Assembly: GCA_034422835.1 (NCBI GenBank)
Contig: DAOUJJ010000015.1
Span: forward strand, 10,721-74,720
DNA from: VXMO01 sp034422835
GTDB taxonomy: Bacteria > Chloroflexota > Dehalococcoidia > UBA6926
Direction of reading: 5' to 3'
DNA length: 64,000 nt
Part shown: piece after piece, positions 7,101 through 15,777 of the stretch
How positions within the stretch are numbered: the first letter of the stretch is position 1
How the letters are laid out: every line of letters starts with the position of its first letter
Made by a program: the position numbers and the translations under genes
Notes under the pieces: model-generated
What the model saw: only the letters and a program-made list of their open reading frames with translations
Told to the model about the DNA's origin: nothing
Databases searched by the model: none

Positions 7101-9960
7101 TGTCAACTACAAGGAGAACAGGACGACGAATCTGGCGGTATATTCCGCCACGGATCCGGAGGGTGATGGAATCACGTGGAGCATTGCGGGAGTGGACGCG
7201 GCGCTGTTCGGAATCAAAGAGACGGGCGAGTTGTCATTCAAGTCAGCACCGGATTTTGAGAATCCGCTTGATGCCGATAATGACAACGTGTATGAGGTGA
7301 CGGTAACCGCGTCGGACGGCAATCTTGAGTCTATCCTGGGCGTAGAGATCACCATCACGAATGTGAACGAACCCCCGTCCATCGCTGATTTTGCCACTGT
7401 CAGCTACGCGGAGAACGGGACGGCACCTGTGGCGACCTATACGGCCACTGATCCGGAAGGAAGCGACATCACATGGAGCATCGCGGGGACCGATGCATCG
7501 TGGTTTGAGATAGGCGAGTCGGGGGAGTTGTCATTCAACGCATCACCGGACCATGAGAAGCCGCTTGATGCCAACGAGGACAACGTGTATGAGGTGATGG
7601 TGAAGGCGTCCGACGGGAATCTGTCATCTACCCACGATGTTGAAGTCACCGTTACAAACGTCAACGAGGCCCCGACGACAATCACCGGCCTCACCACCGT
7701 GAGCTACGCGGAGAATGACACGTCGAATGTGGCGACATATACCGCCACTGACCCGGAAGGAGAGGGAGTCACGTGGAGCGTTGCGGGAACGGACGCGGCG
7801 CGGTTCTCAATCAGTGAGTCTGGGGTGTTGTCATTCAGATCGCCGCCGGATTATGAGAAGCCACGTGATGCAAATGAGGACAACGTGTATGAGGTGACCG
7901 TGACCGCCTCCGACGGCAATCTTGAGTCCACGCTGGAGGTAGAAGTTACGGTCACGAACGTCAACGAGGATCCGACGTCAATCACCGGCCTCACCACCGT
8001 CAGCTATGCGGAGAACGGCACGTCGAATGTGGCGACTTATTCCGCCACTGACCCGGAGGGAGACGAAGTTACGTGGAGCGTTGCGGGAACGGACGCGGCG
8101 CAGTTCTCCATCAGCGAGTCGGGGGAGTTGTCATTCGACAGCCCTCCGAACTTTGAAAGCCCTGTCGATGCGGACGGCAACAATACGTACCTGGTTCGGA
8201 TTGTTGTGAATGACGATGGGAACGAGAGCAGTCTGGATGTGGTGGTCGAGGTTACAGACGCCAATGACGCACCTCGTTTCCCGTCCGAGGCCGTTGCTGC
8301 CGAGATTCCCGAGAATTCATGCCCCGGCGCCCACACCCTGTATCGTGGCATCGGCGAGATGGACGAGGATGGAGACCCTCTTACATATGCGCTGTCCGGG
8401 CTGGATGCTCGATTCTTTGTGATTCATCCACCTACGGGCTATGTAACACTCGGCCCCGGCAAACATCTGGATTTCGAGACCTCGCCCAAGCCATTCGAGC
8501 TGCGTGTGTCCGTTTCCGACGGGAAGGATGATGCAGGTGAGACGGAGCAGAAGTTTTTGCCGGATGATGAGTTTACTCTCAGGGTGACCGTTACGGATGT
8601 GGATGAGCCGCCTGTTTTTCATGGGACAACAGTGGTGCGCGATCGCTGCGGCAGGCCACAAGGACATGAACCCACTCAGCTTCAAAGAACGGTTATCTCT
8701 GGCGCTCGCGGTGGGAGCCGTGTGGGAGCCGCGCTCTCAACGGCAGATCCGGAGGGAAAGCCTGTCCGGTTCAGGATGGTCAGTCAATCGGAGCAGGGAG
8801 CGTTCATCATCGATGCAGCAAGCGGACAGATCAAGGTTGCGCCCGGTTTCTCACCGAGGGACGCGCGGCGCGTCTATACCCTCCGCGTTGCCGCAACGGA
8901 TGGCGAGTTGGAGTCCGAGATCGAGGTGCGTATAGCCGTTGAAAGGGCTCCAAAGCCGCCCCCCGAGCCGACGGTTGACGACACTCCTTCTGACGATGAT
9001 TCTGATGCCGAAGATGATTCTGATGACGAACCCGATGCTCCGCCGGATGACCCGGAACTGGAGCAGGAGATCGTGATTGAGCCGGAAGAAATCGACGTGC
9101 CGGTGACGACAGAGGAGCACACACCCGAAAGACCTGCATCTCTGCCACAGAGACTCCAACGGCGCCCGGAGCCTGAGTTTGTGCCCGTACCCGGCGCGGT
9201 GCAGGTGGCCAGGTTTGCGGCGGTGCAGATCAGCAGTGAGACCGGCCGCGTCCATCTCACGGCCCCTGCCGCCACGCTCGCCATCCCGTACCAGGTTCGT
9301 CTCACTGAGGATGAGATTCCGTGCAGCCGATTGCTTGAGAGGCCCGGATTATTGGAGTGCGTGTATGTCTCCGTGGAGTTCTTTGACGTGGAGGGCGCGC
9401 CACTTGGACAGGCATCTCTCAGTCGTCCGGCGCTGCTTGAGATCGTCTTGAGAAAACAGGAGGACGCAGCAGGGGATTCCGAAATCGGAAAGGGGAGCGC
9501 AGAAATCAGTCGCGGCTCAGTCGAATTGCTGATGAGGCAGAACGATGAGCAGGAGTGGGTATACGTGCACGGAGATCTGAGAGAACCGGCAGACGGCTCG
9601 GTAATCCTGATGGTACGGGTGAGATGGCCGGGGCAGTACATGGTGCTGGTAACTGAATCGAGAGTTGATGAAGTTGATGAAAAAGATGCCGGTGCCGCAG
9701 CGCCCGTGAGTTTCATGGAGGTCGCAAGAGCAAGCGCTCAGCAGGCGCAGAACACAGTCGACGAGAGCCCACCAAGTCGCGCTGTTCCGTTCGTTTACGA
9801 TGTTCTCGCCGACTATCCGCAGTCACAACCGGCGCCAATCTTTTCAGCCGAGCCTCAGTCATGGGACGTGGCGCGTCTGTTGATTGCGTTAGTATTGGAC
9901 GTGACGGCTGCGCTTTCCGCCGGCTTTTTTCTTCAACGTGTCACTTTCCGACGACTCTAG
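4189..9960 (+). CDS. Giant cadherin-repeat surface protein
   Basis: 1923 residues if the GTG at 4189 is used. A hydrophobic stretch (ASLLVMVGAVSGAALGVVPA) ending near TASAQ is a likely signal peptide; the true start may be later. Residues 70-270 hold two diverged cadherin-like domains, then comes an Ig-like module, another diverged repeat, and nine close repeats of about 99 residues (nucleotides 5599-8277). Each repeat carries SYAEN, TDPEG, DNVYEVTVTASDG and TNVNEAP, the last resembling the calcium-binding linker motif of cadherins. After a further diverged repeat come an Asp/Pro-rich spacer, a beta-rich domain and a C-terminal membrane helix (LLIALVLDVTAALSAGFFLQ). The role is probably calcium-stiffened adhesion at the cell surface. 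An ATG at 4210 in another frame encodes MPRWIGRLARR, a good signal-peptide start, so a frame error near 4250 is possible. Confidence 0.9.
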   Translation: MGSGDQRGSDAALDWQAGASRVFSGFRQFTRVIANPAIGASLLVMVGAVSGAALGVVPAKTASAQSVQAQQPLTIEGPTAVEFPENSTDAVATYRVANVAADSTISWSIDGTDARRLSIDTGGVLRFKAAKNFEKPNDGNKDNAYEIELSAVVGSTHISIEVVVTITDVNEPPAFELDSAEFPVEENASANRRVGRAFTVIDPDDGDSWTFSVEGDNANLFHIDAEGQTRVRRGAVLDYEKSRVFRITAVVTDQGGLTDSLPVQISLTDADDPGVVTFSPSKPFIGVPFTATVSDQDGVTGRIRWRWHRAMNADDEFERIDGATRSSYTPVEDDEGYILRVIITYADNFEDRASASGISAAVGRNTAPQFESASINLTVPEEAPAGTDVGDPVTATDSDDDDLGYTLSGEDASYFVVNDSTGQVTVGAEALPDSETKASYTVIITATDEAGATASITVTISATVPNAPPVITGSAAVSYAENGTASVATYTATDPEEDEITWSVAGTDAARFGISESGELSFNLPPDYEKPLDADEDNVYAVTITASDGNLESTRGVEITVTNVDEAVPITGSATVSYAENSVASVAKYAGTDPEGNEVTWSMTGADAAKFSISTTGELTFKSPPDYETPFDTDTDNVYAVTVTASDGSLESTLDIQVTVTNVNEAPAITGSASVSYAENGTTAVATYSATDPDGDGITWSVKGTEAAKFEISEAGVLSFKSPPDFEKPLDTNNDNVYEVTVTASDGSLESTLNVKVTVTNVNEVPSFTSSAIVSYPENKARNVATYSATDPEGAEISWSIAGTDATVFEISESGELTFDSPPDYENPRDADKDNVYAVTVTASDGSLESTLEIHVTVTNVNEAPSIADSAPVSYPENSTASVETYTATDPEKNEITWIIEGTDAARFEISESGELSFKTPPDYEEPRDGNDDRVYEVTVTASDGNLSSSQDVEVTVTDVNEAPSISGDPAVNYKENRTTNLAVYSATDPEGDGITWSIAGVDAALFGIKETGELSFKSAPDFENPLDADNDNVYEVTVTASDGNLESILGVEITITNVNEPPSIADFATVSYAENGTAPVATYTATDPEGSDITWSIAGTDASWFEIGESGELSFNASPDHEKPLDANEDNVYEVMVKASDGNLSSTHDVEVTVTNVNEAPTTITGLTTVSYAENDTSNVATYTATDPEGEGVTWSVAGTDAARFSISESGVLSFRSPPDYEKPRDANEDNVYEVTVTASDGNLESTLEVEVTVTNVNEDPTSITGLTTVSYAENGTSNVATYSATDPEGDEVTWSVAGTDAAQFSISESGELSFDSPPNFESPVDADGNNTYLVRIVVNDDGNESSLDVVVEVTDANDAPRFPSEAVAAEIPENSCPGAHTLYRGIGEMDEDGDPLTYALSGLDARFFVIHPPTGYVTLGPGKHLDFETSPKPFELRVSVSDGKDDAGETEQKFLPDDEFTLRVTVTDVDEPPVFHGTTVVRDRCGRPQGHEPTQLQRTVISGARGGSRVGAALSTADPEGKPVRFRMVSQSEQGAFIIDAASGQIKVAPGFSPRDARRVYTLRVAATDGELESEIEVRIAVERAPKPPPEPTVDDTPSDDDSDAEDDSDDEPDAPPDDPELEQEIVIEPEEIDVPVTTEEHTPERPASLPQRLQRRPEPEFVPVPGAVQVARFAAVQISSETGRVHLTAPAATLAIPYQVRLTEDEIPCSRLLERPGLLECVYVSVEFFDVEGAPLGQASLSRPALLEIVLRKQEDAAGDSEIGKGSAEISRGSVELLMRQNDEQEWVYVHGDLREPADGSVILMVRVRWPGQYMVLVTESRVDEVDEKDAGAAAPVSFMEVARASAQQAQNTVDESPPSRAVPFVYDVLADYPQSQPAPIFSAEPQSWDVARLLIALVLDVTAALSAGFFLQRVTFRRL
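5599..8277 (+). repeat. Nine tandem repeats of 297-300 bp inside the cadherin-like gene
   Basis: Unit starts (codons for ITGS/IADS/ITGL) fall at 5599, 5896, 6193, 6490, about 6787, 7084, 7381, 7681 and 7981. The spacing is 297 bp, rising to 300 in units 8 and 9 through one extra codon. Neighbouring units are similar at nucleotide level, so unit number could change by recombination and short-read assembly could collapse copies. Confidence 0.9.
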
Positions 9961-9979
9961 ATGACCGCAGAGGTATTGA

Positions 9980-10918
9980 TTGACTGAGCATATCGCCTCC
10001 AGCCCCGCGATTGAGGTTGCGGGTCTCCGAAAATCGTATGGCAGCTTTGAGGCCGTCAAGGGCGTCGACCTGCGTGTCGAGACCGGGGAGGTCTATGCCC
10101 TGCTTGGGCCGAATGGGGCAGGGAAGACGACGATGGTCGAGATCCTTGAAGGCCACAGGGATCGAAGCGCGGGAACAGTTGCGGTGCTGGGGCATGACCC
10201 CGCGCGGGGTGAAAGGGCATTTCGTGAACGCATCGGCATCGTCCTGCAGACGACGAGCGTTGACCAGTATCTGTCCGCCGCGGAAACGGTGAATCTCTTT
10301 CGCGGCTATTATCCCGACCCACTGCCGCTCGACGTGATCCTCGAAGCGACCGGCCTGACCGAACAGGCTCGTGTTCGCGTAGGGAAACTCTCGGGCGGCC
10401 AACAGAGGCGGCTTGACGTTGCGGTGGGGTTGGCCGGCAACCCTGAGCTGCTGTTCCTCGATGAGCCGACCACCGGCTTTGATCCGTCGGCACGCCGCGG
10501 CGCGTGGGACATGGTGAAAAACCTCCAGGAACTCGGCAAGACGATCCTCCTGACAACGCATTACATGGAAGAGGCGGAATACCTGGCGGACCGCGTTGGA
10601 ATCATGGTTGAGGGCCGTGTCGTCGTGGAGGGGTCACCACAGGAGATTGCGGGAGCCGGCGGCGCGACATTCATCCGAATCCGCCTGCCGGACGGCTCGG
10701 CAACGCCGCCCGAGACTTTGGGCGCGCTTGCCGCAGGCGGGCAGGGGGTATTTGAAATTCAGACGGCGACACCCACGGCGGTTCTGCATCAATTGACTGC
10801 GTGGGCAGTTGCGGAGGGCATAGAGTTCGAGGAAATCTCAGTCACGCGGCCATCGCTTGAGGACATCTTCATCGAGGTGACGAGTTCCAACGGGCAAAAC
10901 GGAGGCGGTGAAGCGTGA
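9980..10918 (+). CDS. ABC-2 type exporter, ATP-binding subunit (DrrA/CcmA-like)
   Basis: 312 residues. Walker A is GPNGAGKTT, the signature is LSGGQQRR and Walker B is LLFLDEPT. The C-terminal 90 residues match the extra domain of daunorubicin-type exporter ATPases. The start is TTG at 9980 with AGAGGT upstream. The stop overlaps the permease start by 4 nt, so the two form a single transcription unit and a half-transporter pair. The substrate is unknown; drugs, lipids or polysaccharides are all possible. It follows the cadherin-like gene by 19 bp, so co-transcription is possible but a functional link is not shown. Confidence 0.93.
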   Translation: MTEHIASSPAIEVAGLRKSYGSFEAVKGVDLRVETGEVYALLGPNGAGKTTMVEILEGHRDRSAGTVAVLGHDPARGERAFRERIGIVLQTTSVDQYLSAAETVNLFRGYYPDPLPLDVILEATGLTEQARVRVGKLSGGQQRRLDVAVGLAGNPELLFLDEPTTGFDPSARRGAWDMVKNLQELGKTILLTTHYMEEAEYLADRVGIMVEGRVVVEGSPQEIAGAGGATFIRIRLPDGSATPPETLGALAAGGQGVFEIQTATPTAVLHQLTAWAVAEGIEFEEISVTRPSLEDIFIEVTSSNGQNGGGEA

Positions 10919-11688
10919 GCATCGTCAGGCTGGCGCTTCGACAGACGCGCTACCAGAACACGGCTTTCTGGCGAAACCCCGCCGCCGCCTTTTTCACCAT
11001 CGTTTTTCCGCTCATGTTCCTGGTGATTTTCAACCTGCTTTTCGGTAGCAACGAGGTCCAGTTCGAGGGCGGCACGGCGAGCCTGTCGACGTTCTATGTT
11101 CCGGGCATCATGGTCTTCGCTCTTGTGGGCGCCTGTTACAACAACATCGCGATGACTCTCGCCTTCAACCGTGACAATGGCCTGCTCAAGCGGATACGCG
11201 GCACACCGCTGCCGCCGGGGGCGCTGATTGCGGGCTACGTGATTCACTCGGTGCTGCTGGCCATATTGCTTGTCATTATCGTGCTTGCGGCCGGTGTGTT
11301 GATCTTTGGCGTGGATCTGCCAACCACGCGCATGGCGGCGTTCATCGTGACGTGCATCGTAGGGGCGGCAACATTCTGCGCCCTGGGTATAGCCGTGGCG
11401 AATCTCATTCCGAACGCGGACGCCGCGCCCGCCATCGTGAATGCGAGCATCCTGCCGCTGCTGTTCATCTCCGATGTGTTCATTCCAATGGACGATGCGC
11501 CGGCGTGGTTGACCACGTTCGCGGACGTCTTTCCCGTGCGCCACTTCGCGACAGCCATGCATGAATCGTTCCACCCATTTGCCACCGGCTCCGGCTTTGA
11601 GCCGATCAACCTTGGGGTTATGGGAGTGTGGCTGGTGGCGAGTGGCGTGTTGGCCGTGCGGTTTTTCAGATGGGAGCGTCGGCGCTGA
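10915..11688 (+). CDS. ABC-2 type exporter, permease subunit
   Basis: 257 residues with six hydrophobic segments. The N-terminal amphipathic region (TAFWRNPAAAFFTIVFPL) leads into the first membrane helix, as in ABC-2 membrane proteins. A conserved short helix before the last span (AWLTTFADVFPVRHF) is typical of the family. It partners the ATPase encoded immediately upstream. Confidence 0.93.
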   Translation: MSIVRLALRQTRYQNTAFWRNPAAAFFTIVFPLMFLVIFNLLFGSNEVQFEGGTASLSTFYVPGIMVFALVGACYNNIAMTLAFNRDNGLLKRIRGTPLPPGALIAGYVIHSVLLAILLVIIVLAAGVLIFGVDLPTTRMAAFIVTCIVGAATFCALGIAVANLIPNADAAPAIVNASILPLLFISDVFIPMDDAPAWLTTFADVFPVRHFATAMHESFHPFATGSGFEPINLGVMGVWLVASGVLAVRFFRWERRR

Positions 11689-11728
11689 CGCCACTCGCAC
11701 GACCGTAGTTGGGAGGGTTTTGCCCCCG

Positions 11729-12505
11729 CTACTCCTCGTCGTCCTCTCGTCCCAGGAAGACCTGCGTGAGGATGTCCGAGTCCTCTATTTCTTGGGGTGT
11801 GCCCTCAAACGCCACGCGCGCCCGTTCCAGGATGTAGCCGCGGTTTACGATGTTCAGCGCGCCCCTGATGTTGTGCTCTACGAGCACGATCGTCGTGCCG
11901 AACGTCTTGCTTATCTCCGTGACCCTCTGAAATACCTCCGAGACGATGATGGGAGCAAGCCCGAGCGTGGGCTCATCCAACAACAGCATCTCGGGCGATG
12001 ACATGAGACCTCGTCCGAGCGCGAGCATCTGCTGCTGCCCGCCGGACATGGCGCTTGCCGGATCGCGCCGCTTATCGCGCAGGACTGGGAAGAACTCCAT
12101 GACAGCGTCAAGGCGCCGGTTTCGCTCAGCGGCATCGCTGACGTGCATTCCGCCAAGCTCCAGGTTCTCCTGAACGTTGAGATGCGTGAAGACGCGGCGG
12201 CCCTGCGGAACGAGGGAGATGCCGCGCTTGACGATCTCATGCGTCGGTGAATTCAGGACATCGTTGCGCCACCGGATCAAGCCCGTTGAGACGGGCGCCA
12301 TTCCCATGACTGCCTTGAGGATGGTGGACTTGCCCGCGCCGTTGGGCCCCATGAGCGCGACGACTTCACCGGGGTAGATCTGCACGGAAACGTGGTCAAG
12401 GGCGATAACCGCGCCGTAGTGAACCGAGACATCGCTCAGTTCCAGCAGCGGTGAAGCGGTGTTTTCCTGCTGCTCGTTGGCGCCGTTCTGCTCGTGTGCG
12501 GTCAT
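11729..12505 (-). CDS. livF: Branched-chain amino acid ABC transporter ATPase LivF
   Basis: About 258 residues. Walker A GPNGAGKST, signature MSGGQQQ and Walker B LLLDEPT are present, with the LivF-type C-terminal segment (GYILERARVAFEGTPQEI). The ATG at 12505 has GAGG five bases upstream; a longer frame to 12544 would overlap livG. It is the last of four co-directional Liv genes (livH-livM-livG-livF). No periplasmic binding protein (LivK) is encoded here, so it must lie elsewhere or be shared. Confidence 0.92.
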   Translation of the reverse strand: MTAHEQNGANEQQENTASPLLELSDVSVHYGAVIALDHVSVQIYPGEVVALMGPNGAGKSTILKAVMGMAPVSTGLIRWRNDVLNSPTHEIVKRGISLVPQGRRVFTHLNVQENLELGGMHVSDAAERNRRLDAVMEFFPVLRDKRRDPASAMSGGQQQMLALGRGLMSSPEMLLLDEPTLGLAPIIVSEVFQRVTEISKTFGTTIVLVEHNIRGALNIVNRGYILERARVAFEGTPQEIEDSDILTQVFLGREDDEE

Positions 12506-12521
12506 GTTCGCCTCGCCGTCA

Positions 12522-13286
12522 TCAGTTGCCCAGGTACGCTTCAATGACTGCCGGATCGTTCAGCACGCGGTCGGGCTGCCCGTGCGCCAGCAGCCGCCCG
12601 CTGTCCATGACGATGAGGTAGTCGGAGAGCTCGCGCACGATGCCCATGTTGTGGGATACGAAGATGATCGTCCTGCCGTTTTCCTGCAGCTCCCGCATGA
12701 CGCCCTTGACGACCTCGATCATGTGAAGGGCGAGCCCGGCAAAAGGCTCGTCAAAGAGATAGACCTGAGTGTTCATCGCCATCAGGCGGCCAACCTCCAG
12801 GAGCTTTCGCTGGCCGTATGACAGCTCTTCCGCCAGGTCGTTGCGCTTTTCCCACAGGCCCACCACGCGCAGGATTCTCTCCGCCCGCTCCCTATGCTCC
12901 TTGCGGGCCCGCTGGAAGAGCGAGAGAAGAGACGACCTCTCCGTCATCACAACGTAGAGATTATCGAGGACGCTGATCTGCTCGAAGAGCCGCACGTCCT
13001 GGAATGTTCGGGTCAGTCCGATGCCGGGGGAGTTGTACGGCCTGATCATGCGGAGGCGCGTTGGTCCGACGATGACCATCCCGCCGTCGAGTGGCAGGGT
13101 CCCGCTGAGGAGGTTGATCAGTGTTGACTTGCCGGAGCCATTGGGGCCGATGATGCACGTGATAAGACCGCGCGGGATGCTGATGGAGAGGCGGTCGACC
13201 GCATAGACGCCGCCAAAGTGCTTCTCAATGTCGAGCGTCTGAAGGACGAATGATCCTCCGAACCGGTGTTGTTCGTACCCTGTCAT
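12522..13286 (-). CDS. livG: Branched-chain amino acid ABC transporter ATPase LivG
   Basis: 254 residues with Walker A GPNGSGKST, a Q-loop region containing GIGLTRTFQDVRLF (typical of LivG), the variant signature LSYGQRK and Walker B VYLFDEPF. The start codon overlaps the livM stop by 4 nt (ATGA). It pairs with LivF as the heterodimeric motor of the importer. Confidence 0.93.
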   Translation of the reverse strand: MTGYEQHRFGGSFVLQTLDIEKHFGGVYAVDRLSISIPRGLITCIIGPNGSGKSTLINLLSGTLPLDGGMVIVGPTRLRMIRPYNSPGIGLTRTFQDVRLFEQISVLDNLYVVMTERSSLLSLFQRARKEHRERAERILRVVGLWEKRNDLAEELSYGQRKLLEVGRLMAMNTQVYLFDEPFAGLALHMIEVVKGVMRELQENGRTIIFVSHNMGIVRELSDYLIVMDSGRLLAHGQPDRVLNDPAVIEAYLGN

Positions 13287-14332
13287 AACTTGAACCGTCC
13301 TGCGACTCCCTGCGGCCTGAACAGCATCAGAAGCACCAGCAGCGTTCCCAGTATGATCTGCCGCACCTGGCCGACGTGCTCCGGCGGCAGGAACGGCACA
13401 AAGCGGACTCCCTCCTCCAACAGCACAAACGCCAGCGCGCCGAGCAGCGATCCCCAGATACTGGCCAGCCCGCCAAGGATCACGATAGCGACAAGGAGAA
13501 TCGATTCAAGGAGAATGAAGGAATTGGGGTCAACGAAGGAGGTGTACGTGGCGAGCATCGCCCCCGCCAGCCCGGCCATCATGGCGGAGATTACCCAGAT
13601 GGCCAGCTTGTACCGGGATGAACGATAGCCGAACACCTCAATCGCGTCCTCGTCCTCACGCACGGCCTTGAGCACCCGCCCGAATGAGGACGTGACGATG
13701 AGCCACGATATGCCGACGATGATGGCGAGGAATACCAGCGTGAGCAGTAGAAATTCAAGGTCGTCATTGATGGTGTAGCCAAAGATGACGGGCTTCGGAA
13801 TCTGGTGAATGCCGAAAGGTCCGCGCGTGACCCATTGCCAGTTGACAAAAATGTTGTAGGCAATGATGGCGAAACCGAATGACACGAGCACGTAGACATC
13901 GTCCCGGAACCGGCTGAACGCTACGCCAACAAGGAAAGCGACCACCCCGCATAGAACCACGGCCACGGGCAGCGCGGCGAAGAACGGCCACGCGAATATC
14001 TGGATGATTTCTCCCTCCAAAAGCTCTTGTCGCGGGTTGGCCGTCAACACGGCCACCGTGTACGCGCCGATGCCGTAGAATCCCACGTGGCCGACGGAGA
14101 GCAGGCCAGCGTAGCCGAGAACGAGGTTCAGGCTGACGGCCAGCATTGCCCAGATGGCGAATACCGTCATCAGGGTGATGGAGAATCCCGTGCCGCGCGT
14201 CAACATAAAGGACGCCGCAGCCAATACGACGATGACCGTTGCCCAGATTTCCAGGTGATTGCGCAAGGAGAACAAAATTATCTGCGGCAGCCGCGAAAGG
14301 CCCTGCGCGAGTTCCTGTTGACGTGTCTGCAT
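13283..14332 (-). CDS. livM: Branched-chain amino acid ABC transporter permease LivM
   Basis: 349 residues with about nine hydrophobic segments. The motif GYAGLLSVGHVGFYGIGAY is the LivM signature near the second span, and the cytoplasmic coupling loop reads GRVLKAVREDEDAIEVFGY. It starts 9 bp after livH ends, and the stop overlaps livG. Confidence 0.93.
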   Translation of the reverse strand: MQTRQQELAQGLSRLPQIILFSLRNHLEIWATVIVVLAAASFMLTRGTGFSITLMTVFAIWAMLAVSLNLVLGYAGLLSVGHVGFYGIGAYTVAVLTANPRQELLEGEIIQIFAWPFFAALPVAVVLCGVVAFLVGVAFSRFRDDVYVLVSFGFAIIAYNIFVNWQWVTRGPFGIHQIPKPVIFGYTINDDLEFLLLTLVFLAIIVGISWLIVTSSFGRVLKAVREDEDAIEVFGYRSSRYKLAIWVISAMMAGLAGAMLATYTSFVDPNSFILLESILLVAIVILGGLASIWGSLLGALAFVLLEEGVRFVPFLPPEHVGQVRQIILGTLLVLLMLFRPQGVAGRFKL

Positions 14333-14341
14333 TGTCTGTTC

Positions 14342-15703
14342 CTACCGCCGCGGAATGATTCCTCTTGGCCAGAACGAAAGGAACAGAATGAGGAGGATGA
14401 GCGCGACGCCGTCCTGCCACTCTCCGGCGATGTCCCAGATGCCAAACTGCTCCACGACGCCAAGCAGGAACCCGCCGAGAATCGCGCCGTAGAGGTTGCC
14501 GATGCCGCCAACGACGGACGCGATCCAACCCTTTAGAAGCAGCTCCAGCCCCATGCGCGGCTGAATCGCGATGTCCTGTCCGGTGAGTATTCCGGCGAAT
14601 GCCGCGTACATGGCCCCGATGAAAAAGACGATGGCGATTATCGCCGTGGTGTTGATGCCAACGACACGGGCAATCTGCTCGTCGTCGCCGATGGCGCGGA
14701 TAAGCTTGCCGAGCGGTGATCTGTGTATGAGGAACCACAGCAGGACAAAACCGACGAATGCGCAGCCGATGGCGAACAATGCAAACGCCTTGAACGTCGC
14801 GCCGCCCAGCGTTAGCAGGTTATTGCCGAAAGGGGCGGGCAGCGGGTGTGTGGTGTTGGAGAAAACCATGACAAGAATCGCCGTAATGGTCAGCAGCACC
14901 CCGAGTGTTGCGACAAGCATGATCAGGGTTGAGCGGGCCCGTATGAGGATAAATGCGTACAGCCCGCGATAGAGCGCCAGGCTCACGGCTCCCGCTAGGA
15001 GGCAGGACACCAGCCAACTGATGTAGAGGCGTGATTCCGGGGTTTGGGCGAGCGTGATAGCCGCGACTGTCCCGATAACAAGCCCGATGACGGCGCTGAG
15101 AATGGCGACCCATCGGCCGGACCTCGCTGCGCCGGGAGCGAATCGACCCAGCGACCAGTAGAGAGCCGTCCCGATCATGGCAGCGACGATGAGCGCTATC
15201 AGTGGGGCGGTGGTCTGATGGAGATTGTCCGGAGACAGGAGAAGGATCGTGGTGTAGCCGCCCGCGACTATCGCAACGATGGAATAGGCTGCTCGGACAA
15301 GCGGGGCAGAGTAACGGCTCCGCAGGCGTTCAAAGAATGCGGTGTGCAGCGCCCACGCGACGACTCCGGCAACCACAAATCCGAGGGCGATATTCAGGCC
15401 GATATTCGCGGGGTCGTAGGCAGTGTCGGTTGCCTGCCCGGCCCTGAGATAGAAGACGGCGTAGGCGCCGATTGCCGCCGCCGCACCGTAGTAGAGGTCA
15501 AAGAACCAGACCGTGCTGTAAACAAGCGTGAATCCGAGCGCAAGGATGGCGTACACTGCGCCCACGTTCAGGCCGTTGATAGTGAATTGCAGGGTCTGAT
15601 CAGGAGACTCGGTGATTTTCCACGCGATGTATGCGACGGCCGCAAGCGTAAGCGCGATGGCAAGTATGAGAGTGGGCCTGCCGGGTCGCGTGAGGGCATC
15701 CAT
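14342..15703 (-). CDS. livH: Branched-chain amino acid ABC transporter permease LivH (long form)
   Basis: 453 residues, longer than the usual 290-300. The N-terminus (GLNVGAVYAILALGFTLVYS) and C-terminal part (GKLIRAIGDDEQIARVVGIN, then GQDIAIQPRMGLELLLKG) are LivH-like. Between them is an insertion of roughly 150 residues with extra membrane helices (AYSIVAIVAGGYTTILLLS and VAILSAVIGLVIGTVAAI). The insertion is in frame and hydrophobic throughout, so it looks like a genuine variant rather than a fusion error. First gene of the liv run. Confidence 0.88.
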   Translation of the reverse strand: MDALTRPGRPTLILAIALTLAAVAYIAWKITESPDQTLQFTINGLNVGAVYAILALGFTLVYSTVWFFDLYYGAAAAIGAYAVFYLRAGQATDTAYDPANIGLNIALGFVVAGVVAWALHTAFFERLRSRYSAPLVRAAYSIVAIVAGGYTTILLLSPDNLHQTTAPLIALIVAAMIGTALYWSLGRFAPGAARSGRWVAILSAVIGLVIGTVAAITLAQTPESRLYISWLVSCLLAGAVSLALYRGLYAFILIRARSTLIMLVATLGVLLTITAILVMVFSNTTHPLPAPFGNNLLTLGGATFKAFALFAIGCAFVGFVLLWFLIHRSPLGKLIRAIGDDEQIARVVGINTTAIIAIVFFIGAMYAAFAGILTGQDIAIQPRMGLELLLKGWIASVVGGIGNLYGAILGGFLLGVVEQFGIWDIAGEWQDGVALILLILFLSFWPRGIIPRR

Positions 15704-15777
15704 GCAGTGCGGCCTCCGATTATGAAATCACCTTCATCGTATCAGAGGCAAAGCTGCGCGCCGTAGAGTCGCCCGGA

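Noticed and set aside
8874..9716. 280-residue minus-strand frame opposite the C-terminal part of the cadherin-like gene
   Set aside because: Ser-rich low-complexity shadow of the Asp/Glu-rich coding strand.
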